Below are positions 1 through 9,189 of a DNA stretch of 64,000 nucleotides, piece after piece; position 1 is the first letter of the stretch; each line of letters begins with the position of its first letter. The notes beneath the pieces are model-generated. The model saw only the letters and a program-made list of their open reading frames with translations, was not told the origin of the DNA and ran no database searches. Made by a program: the position numbers and the translations under genes. The stretch covers positions 1 through 64,000 of the forward strand of contig CAZRRO010000010.1 in NCBI GenBank assembly GCA_964602595.1. The letters are read 5' to 3'. Source of the DNA: CAIWAH01 sp964602595. Its GTDB lineage: Bacteria > Verrucomicrobiota > Verrucomicrobiia > Limisphaerales > UBA9464.

Positions 1-188
1 TCCACCCCACGGTGCGGAATGCCGCCCTCCGCTCCGCTCCGGGCGGGGAAGGCGCGGCGCGCCTGCTCTACCCAACGCGGCCGTGTTCAACCACGATGTC
101 CGAATGCGCCCGCCAGCGGCTGCGATTCCCGCCGACGTTGCCGACGGGGATGCCCTACCGGTCGCACTTCGCTGGTCTTGTGTTTCCG

Positions 189-584
189 ATGGACACCGTT
201 CCTCCGGACGTGCTGGCCAGGCTGGAGCCGGCCCTCTCGGAACTCGTCGCCTTCGCCTTCTGTTTTCTCGCCCTGCCGATGGTCTCATTTCTTGCCGCCG
301 CGACCGCGCAATGGGATTTTGAATTCAATGTGCTCGGCTGGAAGAAGCTGCTGGTGTCGCTGGCCCGGAGCTACAGTTGGCTGTTGCTGGCGACCTTCTA
401 CCGGGTCATCGGATTTTGGAAGTTCCAGCGGTGTGCGCAGCCGTTCGTCTGGATCGGCGTGAATCCGATCACGATCTATTTCGGCGGGAAGTTCCACGGG
501 GAACGGCATGAGGAATTCATGGATTGGCCGATTCCTCGGGGCGCCCATTGCCGGCGGGCTTGCCCATGGACCGGCGACCGCTAG
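189..584 (+). pseudogene. Decayed fragment of a DUF5009-type membrane acyltransferase
   Basis: The reading frame through about 330-490 encodes a stretch (FWKFQRCAQPFVWIG, then NPITIYFG) that closely matches the C-terminal part of the intact acyltransferase at 22711-24000 (VWRLQRWCQPFVWIG, then NAITIYLA). The preceding transmembrane-like segment also aligns (SYSWLLLATFY against GYSMVLLGIFF). The family N-terminus with its LMSxDALRGFDM motif is absent, and after the match the frame runs into unrelated sequence instead of the usual last helix and RR-rich tail. I therefore infer a truncated, non-functional remnant, not a gene. The left boundary is uncertain, and nothing recognisable lies in 1-188. 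Confidence 0.5.
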
Positions 585-598
585 CGTCGCCACGCGTC

Positions 599-1726
599 AT
601 GATATTCCCCCGCCTCACTCCCGTCGGATGCGTCGCGCTGTTTTCCCTCGGCGCCTTGGCTGCCCCGCTCCCTGCCGAATTGCGCACGCCGGTAGCGGCC
701 CTGCGGGCCGTCGCGGCTGAGGGCCAGGGCAACGTCGCCGCCAGCGCTGCCTTCCAGCAGGTTGTCCGCACGGATGCCACGGCGATTCCCGCGTTGCTGG
801 AATCGATGGACGGGGCCAACGACTACGCCCTCAACTGGCTGCGCTCCGCCATCGAGACGGTGGCCCAACGCGACGCCGCCGGCGTGAAGGGCGTGCTGGC
901 CCCGCTGGAAGGATTTCTCCGCGATACCCGGCATCATCCCCGTGCCCGCCGGCTGGCCTACGAACTCGTGGCCCGGGCTGACGCGGCCAAGGCGCAGGGC
1001 TTGTTGCCGGACTTCCTGAACGATCCAAGCAATGAACTGCGACGTGAGGCGGTCCAGCAGTTGGCGGATGCCGCCGCCGCCAAGGCCAAGGCCGGCGAAA
1101 AGGACTCGGCGACGGCTGGCTACCGGAAGGCGCTCGCCGCGGCCCGCGAGGCCGACCAAATTGAGTCCGTCGCCAAACAACTCGGCGAACTGGGCGACAA
1201 GGTCGACTTGCAGAAAACCTTTGGCTGGGTCACCCGGTGGAAGGTCATCGGCCCGTTCGACAACGCCGGCGGCGCGGGTTTTGAGAAGGCGTTCGCGCCT
1301 GAGCTGGGCATCGATTACGCCGCCGAGGTGGACGGACTGAATGGCAAGGTCCGGTGGCGCGACTACGAAACGAAGAGCGAATACGGTCTCGTGGATTTCA
1401 ACCAGCCGCTCACGGCCCTGAAGAGCGTGACCGGTTATGCCGCCGCGGAGTTTTGGTCCGATTCCGCCCGTCCCGTGGAACTCCGGCTTGGCTGCAAGAA
1501 TGGCTGGAAGGTCTGGCTCAACGGCAAACCCCTTTTCGGCCGGGACGAATACCACCGGGGAATGGAGATCGACCAATACCGCCTCGCCGCGCAATTGCAG
1601 GCGGGCAAAAACGTCATCCTGGTGAAATGCCTCCAGAACGAGCAAACCGAGGATTGGACCAAGGAATGGGAATTCCAGATCCGTGTGACCGACGCCCAAG
1701 GGACCCCCATCGCGTCCGCCAAATGA
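599..1726 (+). CDS. Secreted HEAT-like protein with C-terminal carbohydrate-binding-like domain
   Basis: The predicted protein has 375 aa and begins with a signal peptide (hydrophobic VGCVALFSLGALA, cleavage near AAPLPA). Residues about 30-190 are Ala-rich helices resembling HEAT-type repeats. The C-terminal part, from about 210, starts with the WKVIGPFDNAGG pattern and has a beta-rich fold with a GWKVWLNGK motif. That pattern is common in planctomycete and verrucomicrobial secreted proteins and resembles the sugar-binding domain of GH2-type enzymes. The start at 599 is chosen because it puts the signal peptide at the N-terminus; an in-frame ATG at 524 would bury it. The stop overlaps an ATG of the next frame (ATGA at 1723-1726), so it probably forms an operon with the PQQ-propeller gene. 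Substrate unknown. Confidence 0.75.
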   Translation: MIFPRLTPVGCVALFSLGALAAPLPAELRTPVAALRAVAAEGQGNVAASAAFQQVVRTDATAIPALLESMDGANDYALNWLRSAIETVAQRDAAGVKGVLAPLEGFLRDTRHHPRARRLAYELVARADAAKAQGLLPDFLNDPSNELRREAVQQLADAAAAKAKAGEKDSATAGYRKALAAAREADQIESVAKQLGELGDKVDLQKTFGWVTRWKVIGPFDNAGGAGFEKAFAPELGIDYAAEVDGLNGKVRWRDYETKSEYGLVDFNQPLTALKSVTGYAAAEFWSDSARPVELRLGCKNGWKVWLNGKPLFGRDEYHRGMEIDQYRLAAQLQAGKNVILVKCLQNEQTEDWTKEWEFQIRVTDAQGTPIASAK

Positions 1727-1755
1727 AGCTTCCCGCAACTCGCAACGCACCCGCC

Positions 1756-2988
1756 ATGAACTCTTTCGATTCTCCTTCCCGAATCCCGTTCGCCGCGCTG
1801 GTTATTGCGCTGGCCATTTCCGTGCCGGCCCGTGCCGATGACTGGACCCAGTGGCGCGGCCCGTTGGGCAATGGCGTGGCGGCCGACGTCAAGCTGCCGT
1901 CCAAGCTGGATGCGCAATCGATCGCCTGGGCGATTGACCTTCCGGGCCGGGGTCTGTCCTCGCCGATCATCGTGGGGGAACGGGTGTTCGTCTCCGCGAC
2001 CAGCGGCGTGAAGCAGGACCGGCTGCATGTGCTGTGCTTCAATCTCGGCGACGGTTCGCTCCGGTGGGAACGCCAGTTCTGGGCGACCGGCCGCACGATG
2101 ACCCACGAAAAGATCGGCGGCGCCGCCCCGACGCCCGCCAGCGACGGCCAGCGGATTTACGCACTGTATTCCTCCAATGACTGCGTGGCGCTCGACCTCG
2201 AAGGCAACCTCGTTTGGTTCCGTGGGCTGGGGCGGGATTATCCGAACGCCAGCAACTCGCTCGGCATGTCTTCCTCGCTGGTGGCGGCCGACGGCGTGGT
2301 GGTCGCCCAGGTGGAGAACGACAGTGAATCCTTCACGGCGGGGATTGACGCCAAGACCGGCGAGAATCGTTGGAAGCTGGACCGCCCGAAGAAGGCCAAC
2401 TGGACCTCGCCGACGCTGTTGAAGGGCCCCGGCGGCAAGACGTTGGTTGCCTTACAGTCGTCCAAAGGCTTGGCCGGCGTCGACATCACCACCGGAGCCG
2501 TCATTTGGAACTACGGCGAGGGGGCTTCCACCGTGCCCTCGACCACCGTGAGCGACGGCAAACTTTACGTGCCGTCCAACGGCCTGACCGTGCTGGAGCC
2601 GGGCTCGGAGGCCGCGCCCAAGCAGCTCTGGCGTTCGGCGCAGCTCCGGCCGGGCACTTCGAGTCCGCTGGTTCTGGGCAACCGGGTGTTCACGATGAAC
2701 GACGGCGGCATCCTGAGCTGCGGCGACGCGGCCGACGGCAAACGGCTCTGGCAACTGCGGCTGAAGGGGCCGTTCAGCTCCACTCCCGTCGCGGCCGGCG
2801 GTTTCCTTTACTGCGTCAACGAGAAGGGCCTGCTTCAGGTCGTGGATCCGTCCCTCCCCGAAGGAGGGGTTGTCAGTGAATTGGAATTAGGGCAGGAAGT
2901 GCTTGGCACTCCATCTATCGCCGCGGGATCGATCTTCGTCCGCAGCGATCACAAACTTTGGCGGATTGGCCGGGCTAGCGCGCTCTAG
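1756..2988 (+). CDS. Exported PQQ-like beta-propeller protein
   Basis: 410 aa. A signal peptide (FAALVIALAISVPARA) is followed directly by DDWTQWRGPLGNG, the usual opening of verrucomicrobial and planctomycete outer-membrane-type PQQ-repeat proteins. Blade repeats with recurrent aromatic and Gly positions (KLYVPS, RVFTMNDGG, FLYCVNEKG) run to the C-terminus. No residues prove that PQQ is bound; many family members are simply propeller scaffolds. An in-frame ATG at 1723 overlaps the upstream stop, but 1756 gives a normal signal peptide and is preferred. It follows the HEAT-like gene, so the two probably act together in the periplasm. Confidence 0.8.
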   Translation: MNSFDSPSRIPFAALVIALAISVPARADDWTQWRGPLGNGVAADVKLPSKLDAQSIAWAIDLPGRGLSSPIIVGERVFVSATSGVKQDRLHVLCFNLGDGSLRWERQFWATGRTMTHEKIGGAAPTPASDGQRIYALYSSNDCVALDLEGNLVWFRGLGRDYPNASNSLGMSSSLVAADGVVVAQVENDSESFTAGIDAKTGENRWKLDRPKKANWTSPTLLKGPGGKTLVALQSSKGLAGVDITTGAVIWNYGEGASTVPSTTVSDGKLYVPSNGLTVLEPGSEAAPKQLWRSAQLRPGTSSPLVLGNRVFTMNDGGILSCGDAADGKRLWQLRLKGPFSSTPVAAGGFLYCVNEKGLLQVVDPSLPEGGVVSELELGQEVLGTPSIAAGSIFVRSDHKLWRIGRASAL

Positions 2989-3047
2989 CGGGGGAATAAG
3001 TCTGGGGCGCAGCTGACCGGCCTTCCGTTGGAACCACGGGGGATTTG

Positions 3048-6000
3048 GTGATACAACGGGCCAGCGGTTCAACACCGACCGGGACTGGCGCAGCGGGCAC
3101 GCTCCATGGAGCTGCCCGGGCGCTTGCCCTATTACGTTACACTTGGCAGCCCTTGATTGCCTTGGCCCTCGGCTTGGCGGTTACCTTCGCCGGTTGGCGA
3201 GTGTTGGTTTCCCGAAACGATGCTCGATTGGACGACCAACTCCAGCGGCACGGCACCAACATACTGCTCAATTTCCAGAGCCTGACGGCCCACCGGGTGG
3301 TGTTCCTCAACGGGATTCGCGGCCTCTTTTCCTCATTCACGAACTTCAGCCGGGCCGAGTTCGAGCATTATGTCCGGACGTCCGACTCGGAACCGTCGGA
3401 TGATGCGGTCATCGACCTAGGCTTCGCCCCGCGGGTCACCGCGGCGGAATGGCCTGCCTTCCGGGAACGCATGCTCCGGGAAGGGTTTACCGCGGCCCAT
3501 TTTCCGGAGAACCCACCGAGCTTGGACCAAGGAGAGTGTTTTCCCATCGCGTATTTTACCGACCACCGGACGCGATCGGTCGTGCCGATTGGCTATTCCC
3601 TGAACTCTGAGAATAACCGCCTCGCCGCCATTCGGACTGCCTGTCGCACGGGCAAGGCCACCGCGACCGGCCCGGTCAGGGTCCACTCCTCGGACGTTCA
3701 GCACGACGAGCCCGGTTTCCTGCTGTTCGCGCCGGTCCATGAGGGAAGTTTTGACATGGAGCTCGGAGCGCCGGTCCGCGGCGTCGCGTTCATCTCGCTA
3801 TCAGCCCATCGCCTGTGGCGCGGGACGGTTGGCGAATTTCCGGGCCTCGTCCTGCGGGTCTATGACGGCGGCAAATTGGCGCGGGACCGGCTAGTCTATG
3901 AATCCGATCATGGGGCCCATGCCGATGTTTTGCCCCACATCTGGTTCACCATGACCGGCCTGGGCCGGGATTGGACCGTGGCCGTTGTGCCCTTGCCAGA
4001 GTTCCGGGCACTGGCGGGACCGTTGCCCAAAGGCTGGTTGGTTGCGGCCGGTGTGGCGGCTTCGTTCGGCGTCTTTGCCACGATGCTCGCGCAGGCGCTG
4101 GGCCGGCGGCGCAGCGACGTCGACGCGCTCCGCTTGGCCCTATCCGAAGCGGCCTTGCGTCGCCGGGAAAAGGCGCTTGCTGCAGTGGCTGAGCTGGGTC
4201 CGCTCCTTGCGCGCACCCAGTTCGCCGGCGACCGCCTGCCAGAAGCCCTCCAACGGCTCGGCACCGCGGCCGCCGCGGACCGCGTCCACCTGCGGTTGGT
4301 GCAAAACCTCCCCGACCAAGGCCTTTGCGTCAGCCCGGTGGCCGAATGGTGTGGCCTAGGCACAGCCTCGACTGTTCAGCATCCGGCCGTCGAACGATTG
4401 CCGCTGAGCGGCTGGATTGGCGACTGGTTTGAACGGTGCCGTCGCGACGGGGTGGTCATGGGCACCCGGGCGGACTTCCCTGACGGCGAGCGAACCGTGC
4501 TCGATGCCACTGGCGTCACCGCGGTTCTGGCGATCCCGGTGTGGATCGATGGTCAGCCCGGCGGGCTGATCCTCTTTGAACGGTGCCAGGACGACCGGCT
4601 GTGGGAGGCCGATGAGTTGGAATTGCTGCGTGGCGGTTGCCTTGCCGTGGGATTGGCACTTGAACGCACCCGGGCGGAAGACCTGCTCGGACACGAGGCG
4701 GAACGGTTGGCGGTCACCTTGGAATCCGTCACCGAAGGGATCGTCGTTACGGACCCGGATGGCCGGGTAAGCCTGATGAACCGGGTGGCCCTCGGGTTTG
4801 CGGGCACGACTTGGGACCAAGCCCGCGGGCGCCTGGCCACGCAACTGTTGCGTCTGGAGGACCCAACCGCGCGGTCGAGTGTCAGCACGCTCATCCGGCA
4901 GGCTTTGGAGCTCTCCCATCCGGAGGAGCTTTCCACGGTGTTCACGCTGCATTTGTCAGCGAGCCGCACGGTGTCGGTTGCCGTGACCGTCGCCGCGTTG
5001 CGTGTGCCCAGCCGGGGGGTGCAGGGTGCCGTGATCTGCCTGCGGGACATTACGGAACGCCAGCGGCTCGCCGAGGAACAGCTCCGCGCCAGCAAGTTGG
5101 AATCCGTGGGCCAATTGGCCGGCGGCATTGCGCACGATTTCAACAACCTGCTGGCGGCGATGCTAGGCAACGTTTCCTTGGCGGGCCAGATGCTGGACGC
5201 GCCGGGAGAACTGGAAACCTGCCTGAAACAAACCGAAGCGGCCATTTGGCGCGCCCGGGGACTCACGCAGCAACTGCTCACCTTCGCCAAGGGCGGTGCC
5301 CCGGTGGCCCGCTCGACCGACGTGCGGACAGTTAGCCGGCAGGCCGTGGAATTGGCGCTGCGCGGCACCCACGTGCGCCTCGAACCGGACTTCCCGGCCG
5401 ACCTCTGGCCGGCCGAAGTGGATCCGGGCCAGCTTGCCCAGGTGTTCCAGAACCTCGCCCTCAATGCCGTCCAGGCGATGAACGGCCAAGGCCAACTCTG
5501 GCTCTCCGCCCGCAATGTGCCCGCCACTGCCCCGGATCGGCCAACCAGCCTGCGCGGTGACGCGATCTGTTTCACGGTGCGCGATGCCGGGCCTGGCCTC
5601 AGCCCGCAGGCGATGGGGCGTTTGTTCGAACCCTATTTCACGACCCGCTCCGGCGCGTCAGGCCTGGGTCTGGCCACCGCCTACAACATCGTCCGGCGGC
5701 ACAGTGGGCTGCTGACCGCCGATGCATCTCCCGGGCAAGGTGCCTGTTTCTCGGTTTGGCTACCCGCTACCGCCAAGCCGGTGACGTTACCCGAAGTGAA
5801 GCCGGCGAGTCCTTTGGGCCAACTGCAGGGCCGCCTTCTGATCATGGATGACGATCCCGCGGTCCAGGCGGTGGCCGTCCAACTGGCGCGGCGGGTGGGC
5901 TTGGAAGTCGCCGCGGCGGCGAACGGGGAAGGTGCCCTGGAATTGTATCAGAAGGCCATGGCCGAACGGCACCCCTTTGAGGCGGTGTTACTTGATCTCA

Positions 6001-6218
6001 CCATCGTCGGCGGTCTCGGCGGCCTGGAGACGTTGCGGCGCCTCCGGCAATTGGACCCCGACGTGGTTGCAGTCGTTTCCAGCGGTTACTCGAACGATCC
6101 GGTGCTCGCCAACTTCGAGGCTGAGGGGTTCCGGGGAATTTTGGAAAAGCCCTACTCCGCGGACCAGTTCGTCGCGGTCCTCCGCGAAGTGCTCGCCGGC
6201 CCGCCCCACGCCCGATGA
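3048..6218 (+). CDS. CHASE-GAF-PAS hybrid sensor histidine kinase with receiver domain
   Basis: 1056 aa inner-membrane two-component sensor. Visible order: TM helix about 33-50; periplasmic CHASE-type domain about 60-310; second TM helix about 325-345; GAF-like domain about 385-540; PAS about 555-670; HisKA with the H-box GGIAHDFNNLL (phospho-acceptor His696); HATPase_c with N-box FQNLALNAVQAM and G-boxes DAGPGLS and GLGLATAYNIV; C-terminal REC domain with acceptor Asp983 in VLLDLTIV and the conserved Lys in EKPYSADQF. GTG at 3048 is preferred over TTG at 3045 because a GGGGGA sequence lies 4 nt before it. The end overlaps the following sugar dehydrogenase by ATGA. No separate response regulator lies nearby, so a phosphorelay to a distant partner is likely. 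CHASE ligands are small extracellular molecules; this one is unknown. Confidence 0.9.
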   Translation: MIQRASGSTPTGTGAAGTLHGAARALALLRYTWQPLIALALGLAVTFAGWRVLVSRNDARLDDQLQRHGTNILLNFQSLTAHRVVFLNGIRGLFSSFTNFSRAEFEHYVRTSDSEPSDDAVIDLGFAPRVTAAEWPAFRERMLREGFTAAHFPENPPSLDQGECFPIAYFTDHRTRSVVPIGYSLNSENNRLAAIRTACRTGKATATGPVRVHSSDVQHDEPGFLLFAPVHEGSFDMELGAPVRGVAFISLSAHRLWRGTVGEFPGLVLRVYDGGKLARDRLVYESDHGAHADVLPHIWFTMTGLGRDWTVAVVPLPEFRALAGPLPKGWLVAAGVAASFGVFATMLAQALGRRRSDVDALRLALSEAALRRREKALAAVAELGPLLARTQFAGDRLPEALQRLGTAAAADRVHLRLVQNLPDQGLCVSPVAEWCGLGTASTVQHPAVERLPLSGWIGDWFERCRRDGVVMGTRADFPDGERTVLDATGVTAVLAIPVWIDGQPGGLILFERCQDDRLWEADELELLRGGCLAVGLALERTRAEDLLGHEAERLAVTLESVTEGIVVTDPDGRVSLMNRVALGFAGTTWDQARGRLATQLLRLEDPTARSSVSTLIRQALELSHPEELSTVFTLHLSASRTVSVAVTVAALRVPSRGVQGAVICLRDITERQRLAEEQLRASKLESVGQLAGGIAHDFNNLLAAMLGNVSLAGQMLDAPGELETCLKQTEAAIWRARGLTQQLLTFAKGGAPVARSTDVRTVSRQAVELALRGTHVRLEPDFPADLWPAEVDPGQLAQVFQNLALNAVQAMNGQGQLWLSARNVPATAPDRPTSLRGDAICFTVRDAGPGLSPQAMGRLFEPYFTTRSGASGLGLATAYNIVRRHSGLLTADASPGQGACFSVWLPATAKPVTLPEVKPASPLGQLQGRLLIMDDDPAVQAVAVQLARRVGLEVAAAANGEGALELYQKAMAERHPFEAVLLDLTIVGGLGGLETLRRLRQLDPDVVAVVSSGYSNDPVLANFEAEGFRGILEKPYSADQFVAVLREVLAGPPHAR

Positions 6219-7603
6219 GCGCCCGGATCGTTGCTGCCGCCTCGGCGGGTCGGAACGCTTTGGCCATCGCCCTTATTGCGGGTCTGAACGCCGCTAGCGC
6301 TGCCCCAATTCCACTGCAACGAACCGAATTGGCCACCGGGCTCACCGAACCGATCGCGCTCGACATCGCGAACGATGGCCGGGTGTTCATCGCGGAACGA
6401 CCCGGCCACCTCAAGGTGTGGGATCCTGGCACCGGTGAATTGCAGTCGGCCGGTCGCCTGAATGTATTCACCGGCCCTGAGGATGGACTGCTCTGCCTGG
6501 CCCTCAGTCCGGGCTTCATGACCAACCAGTGGGTGTTCCTTTTCCATTCTACGCCGGGAGTGCTGGAAAACCGGGTATCCCGCTTCACGTTCACCAACGG
6601 GGTGCTGGATGCCGCCTCCCAGAAAATCTTGCTCCGGATCCCCACGCTGATTCCCAAGCCGAACCACTCCGGGGGTGGCCTGGGTTTCGACGTCGCGGGC
6701 GATCTCTACGCCTCCACCGGCGACTACACCTACGCCGGAAAGTCCGACGGCTTCGCCCCGCTGGATCATCGTTCGGGGCAGGAACTCAACGACTCCCAGC
6801 GGACCGCAGCCAATACCGCCGACCTGCGGGGAAAAATCCTTCGGGTTCATCCCGAGGCCGACGGCACCTACCGCATCCCTCCTGGCAACCTGTTTCCGCC
6901 CGGCACGGCCGACACCCGGCCTGAGATCTACATCATGGGCTGCCGCAACCCCTTCCGCTTCAGCATCGATTCCGCCACCGGTTGGCTCTACTGGGGCGAC
7001 GTCGGTCCGGACGCCCTGGGACCCGATCCGGCGCGTGGACCCGCCGGCTTCGATGAATTCAACGTGGCGACCGCGGCCGGCAACTTCGGCTGGCCTTATT
7101 TCCAGGCCGACAACCGCCCCTACGTCCGCTGGGATTTTGCGACCAAGACCGCCGGCGCTGCCTTCGACCCGGCCGCGCCGATCAACGATTCGCCGAACAA
7201 CACCGGGCAGAAACGCCTGCCGCCCGCCCAACCGGCGTTCCTTTGGTATCCGCCGGGACCCTCCAGCCGATGGCCGGAACTCGGCTCGGGCGCCCGTTCG
7301 GCGATGGCCGGCCCGGTGTATCATGTCGCTCCCGGCCTGGCCTCGGCCCGGAAGCTGCCTGCCGAGTTCGACGCGGCGGTGTTCCTCCACGAATGGGAAC
7401 GCGGCTGGATCAAGGCGGTCTGGCTCGACGGGCACCGGCGCGTCCGCCGAATGGTTCCCGTGTTGCCGGACGTGCGGTTCAAGCGGCCCATCAGCCTCAA
7501 GTTTGGTCCGGACGGCGCCCTCTATGTGCTCGAATGGGGCAGCAATTGGTCCAACAATCAGGATTCCGCCCTCGTGCGCATCGAGTCGGCGAAAGCGCGC
7601 TGA
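6215..7603 (+). CDS. Secreted soluble PQQ-type glucose/sorbosone dehydrogenase family protein
   Basis: 462 aa. A Sec-type signal peptide ends near NAASAAPIP. The body matches the GSDH (soluble aldose dehydrogenase) six-bladed propeller: the blade-1 pattern GLTEPIALDIANDGRVFIAERPG, followed by EDGLLCLALSPGF, a conserved H in PNHSGGGLGF, the DLRGKILRVHPEAD stretch, GCRNPFRFSID and YWGDVGPDA. Family members oxidise sugars with PQQ, but many environmental ones have unknown substrates. Translation starts at the ATGA overlap with the histidine kinase stop, so the two are almost certainly co-transcribed and coupled. A terminator at 7661-7692 ends the unit. Confidence 0.85.
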   Translation: MSARIVAAASAGRNALAIALIAGLNAASAAPIPLQRTELATGLTEPIALDIANDGRVFIAERPGHLKVWDPGTGELQSAGRLNVFTGPEDGLLCLALSPGFMTNQWVFLFHSTPGVLENRVSRFTFTNGVLDAASQKILLRIPTLIPKPNHSGGGLGFDVAGDLYASTGDYTYAGKSDGFAPLDHRSGQELNDSQRTAANTADLRGKILRVHPEADGTYRIPPGNLFPPGTADTRPEIYIMGCRNPFRFSIDSATGWLYWGDVGPDALGPDPARGPAGFDEFNVATAAGNFGWPYFQADNRPYVRWDFATKTAGAAFDPAAPINDSPNNTGQKRLPPAQPAFLWYPPGPSSRWPELGSGARSAMAGPVYHVAPGLASARKLPAEFDAAVFLHEWERGWIKAVWLDGHRRVRRMVPVLPDVRFKRPISLKFGPDGALYVLEWGSNWSNNQDSALVRIESAKAR

Positions 7604-7649
7604 CCAAGAACTTGCGCGCGGAGTGCATTCGGCTCGGCGGAGAAACCGC

Positions 7650-7678
7650 TTGCCCGGTCCGGCGGGCGTATCTATTTA
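7650..7678 (+). promoter_or_regulatory. Candidate promoter of tRNA-Met
   Basis: TTGCCC (7650-7655), a 17-nt spacer and TATTTA (7673-7678) place a start point near 7685, about 10 nt before the tRNA. The -10 lies in the AT-rich loop of the upstream gene's terminator hairpin. Inferred from motif resemblance only. Confidence 0.35.
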
Positions 7679-7692
7679 TCCGCCCGCCTTTT
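7661..7692 (+). terminator. Rho-independent terminator after the sugar dehydrogenase gene
   Basis: A perfect 8-bp GC stem, GGCGGGCG (7661-7668) with CGCCCGCC (7681-7688), encloses a 12-nt AT-rich loop and is followed by TTTT. It lies 58 bp after the stop at 7603 and just before the tRNA. Confidence 0.75.
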
Positions 7693-7695
7693 CGT

Positions 7696-7770
7696 GCCAG
7701 GGTAGCTCAGCGGTAGAGCAGGGGACTCATAAGCCCTTGGTCGGGAGTTCGATTCTCCCCTCTGGCACCA
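7696..7770 (+). tRNA. tRNA-Met (CAT anticodon)
   Basis: A full cloverleaf can be drawn: acceptor GCCAGGG/CTCTGGC, D-stem GCTC/GAGC, anticodon loop CTCATAA, T-arm GGGAG-TTCGATT-CTCCC, discriminator A and an encoded CCA. The anticodon is CAT. The top pair of the anticodon stem next to the loop is an A-G mismatch. The weak first acceptor features of initiator tRNA are absent, so this is an elongator Met or the lysidine-modified Ile2 isoacceptor; sequence alone does not settle which. Confidence 0.92.
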
Positions 7771-7835
7771 CCTCTCTCCTCCTCCACTAACTTCTGCGAC
7801 GGACCGCATCGCGGGCTGAAATTCGCGGAAGTAGA

Positions 7836-8966
7836 TCAAGTCCAGTCGTAGTTTTCCGCCGTCTTGCGGGCGAGGCGTTCAAGCCACATGGCGGCGTACT
7901 TCTTCGCCTCGGCCGGGCTAGTGACATCCGGGGCCAACGCATGCACGGCATGGAACAGTCGGTCGGAGGTTTGCGCTTTGGCCGCGCCCTCGACCATTCC
8001 GGCAAAGCCCACGCAGCGTTTGCCCAGTGCGCGGCAGACTTGCGCGAGGCGGCCCGTGCCTTTGCCCATCAGGCTTTGTCGGTCGATCATGCCTTCGCCG
8101 GTCAGGACTAGGTCCGCCTTCGCGATGTGGGCTTCCAGCTTGGAATACCGCGCGAAGAGGTCGAAGCCGGACTCAGTGTGAGCGTTGAGGAACACGCGGA
8201 GCCCGAAACCCAGTCCGCCGGCGGCGCCACATCCCGGATCGTCCGCGATCTCGTAGCCGAACTGCTCCTTGGCCCGGGCGGCCAGCTTCTCCAGCGCAGC
8301 CTCGGCCATCGGCGCCTGCTGCATGGCGAGCCCCTTCTGGGGACCGTAGACGCGGGTGCAGCCGTTCAGTCCGAGCAGCGGATTGTCCACGTCCACCGCC
8401 ACAGTGAAGTCCACGCCGAGGATGGGATCCAGTGGCGCGAGCCAGCGGACGAGCTTGTTGCACTTCACCCACTTCTCGATGGGTTGGTCGCGTTCATCGT
8501 AGAACCGCCATCCGAGGGAAGTGGCGAGGCCGAAACCGGCGTCGTTGGTGGCGCTGCCGCCGATGCCGACGAGAATCTGCTGGGCGCCCGCGCCCACCGC
8601 GCTGCGGATGACGGTGCCGAGGCCGCGGGTATCGAGCTCGAAGGGGTGGAAGCGGTTCGGTGGCAACATCGCGAGGCCGATGGCCTGCGCCGACTCGATG
8701 ATCGCCGTCCGCGTGTCGGCCTGCCACCACCACTTGGCGCCGGTGGGCCGGCCGGCGGCGTCCACCGTGGCGCACACGTGTTCTGTGGCGCCGGTGAGCT
8801 GGGCGATGATCTCGCCGAACCCGTCGCCGCCGTCGCTCATCGGCAGCATCTCCAATTCATCCTGGGGGCGGGCGCCCCACCAGCCGTTGACGATCGCGCC
8901 GGCGGCCTGCGCGGCGGTCAGCGTGCCTTTGAATTTGTCCGGGACGACGAGAACCTTGAGTGACAC
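7836..8966 (-). CDS. Glycerate kinase (GarK/GlxK family)
   Basis: 376 aa cytoplasmic enzyme that phosphorylates D-glycerate with ATP. Characteristic elements: N-terminal KVLVVPDKFKGTLTA, PMSDGGDGF, GIGGSATNDAGFG, the YGPQKG segment, GCGAAGGLGFGL, and LVLTGEGMIDRQSLMGKG near the C-terminus. Length fits the family (about 370-400). The GTG at 8966 is chosen because it directly precedes the conserved first strand; upstream in-frame sequence overlaps the start of the divergent cytochrome gene. No glyoxylate-pathway partner lies adjacent, so it appears to stand alone between the tRNA and the cytochrome cassette. Confidence 0.92.
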   Translation of the reverse strand: MSLKVLVVPDKFKGTLTAAQAAGAIVNGWWGARPQDELEMLPMSDGGDGFGEIIAQLTGATEHVCATVDAAGRPTGAKWWWQADTRTAIIESAQAIGLAMLPPNRFHPFELDTRGLGTVIRSAVGAGAQQILVGIGGSATNDAGFGLATSLGWRFYDERDQPIEKWVKCNKLVRWLAPLDPILGVDFTVAVDVDNPLLGLNGCTRVYGPQKGLAMQQAPMAEAALEKLAARAKEQFGYEIADDPGCGAAGGLGFGLRVFLNAHTESGFDLFARYSKLEAHIAKADLVLTGEGMIDRQSLMGKGTGRLAQVCRALGKRCVGFAGMVEGAAKAQTSDRLFHAVHALAPDVTSPAEAKKYAAMWLERLARKTAENYDWT

Positions 8967-9148
8967 GGCCGGTAGGTTGCCAAGGTCGCCTGCCGTCGGG
9001 CCATGCCGAAATTCCACCGGGACCGGCCGGGAATTGGCGGGCGCACCGACGGCGGGGCGACCGGCGGGAGCAAGTTCGTTCGCAGCGAACGCCGGTGAGG
9101 CCAACCGTGGCCGGCGGGCCGAATCGGGCTCAGGAATTTTCAACCGAG

Positions 9149-9179
9149 GGTTGGAATTCATTCCGGACCTGCTCCAACC
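9149..9179 (+). promoter_or_regulatory. Hairpin in the leader of the first PSCyt/DUF1553 gene
   Basis: GGTTGGA (9149-9155) and TCCAACC (9173-9179) form a perfect 7-bp inverted repeat with a 17-nt spacer, extendable with a bulged G. It ends 10 nt before the ATG at 9190. It could be an operator or a leader hairpin; TTGGAA (9151) with a weak CAACCT 18 nt later could also serve as promoter elements. Confidence 0.3.
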
Positions 9180-9189
9180 TCGCGCCACC

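Noticed and set aside
581..1750. 389-codon minus-strand frame opposite the HEAT-like gene
   Set aside because: No signal or domain; the plus-strand protein has a signal peptide and a recognised C-terminal domain.
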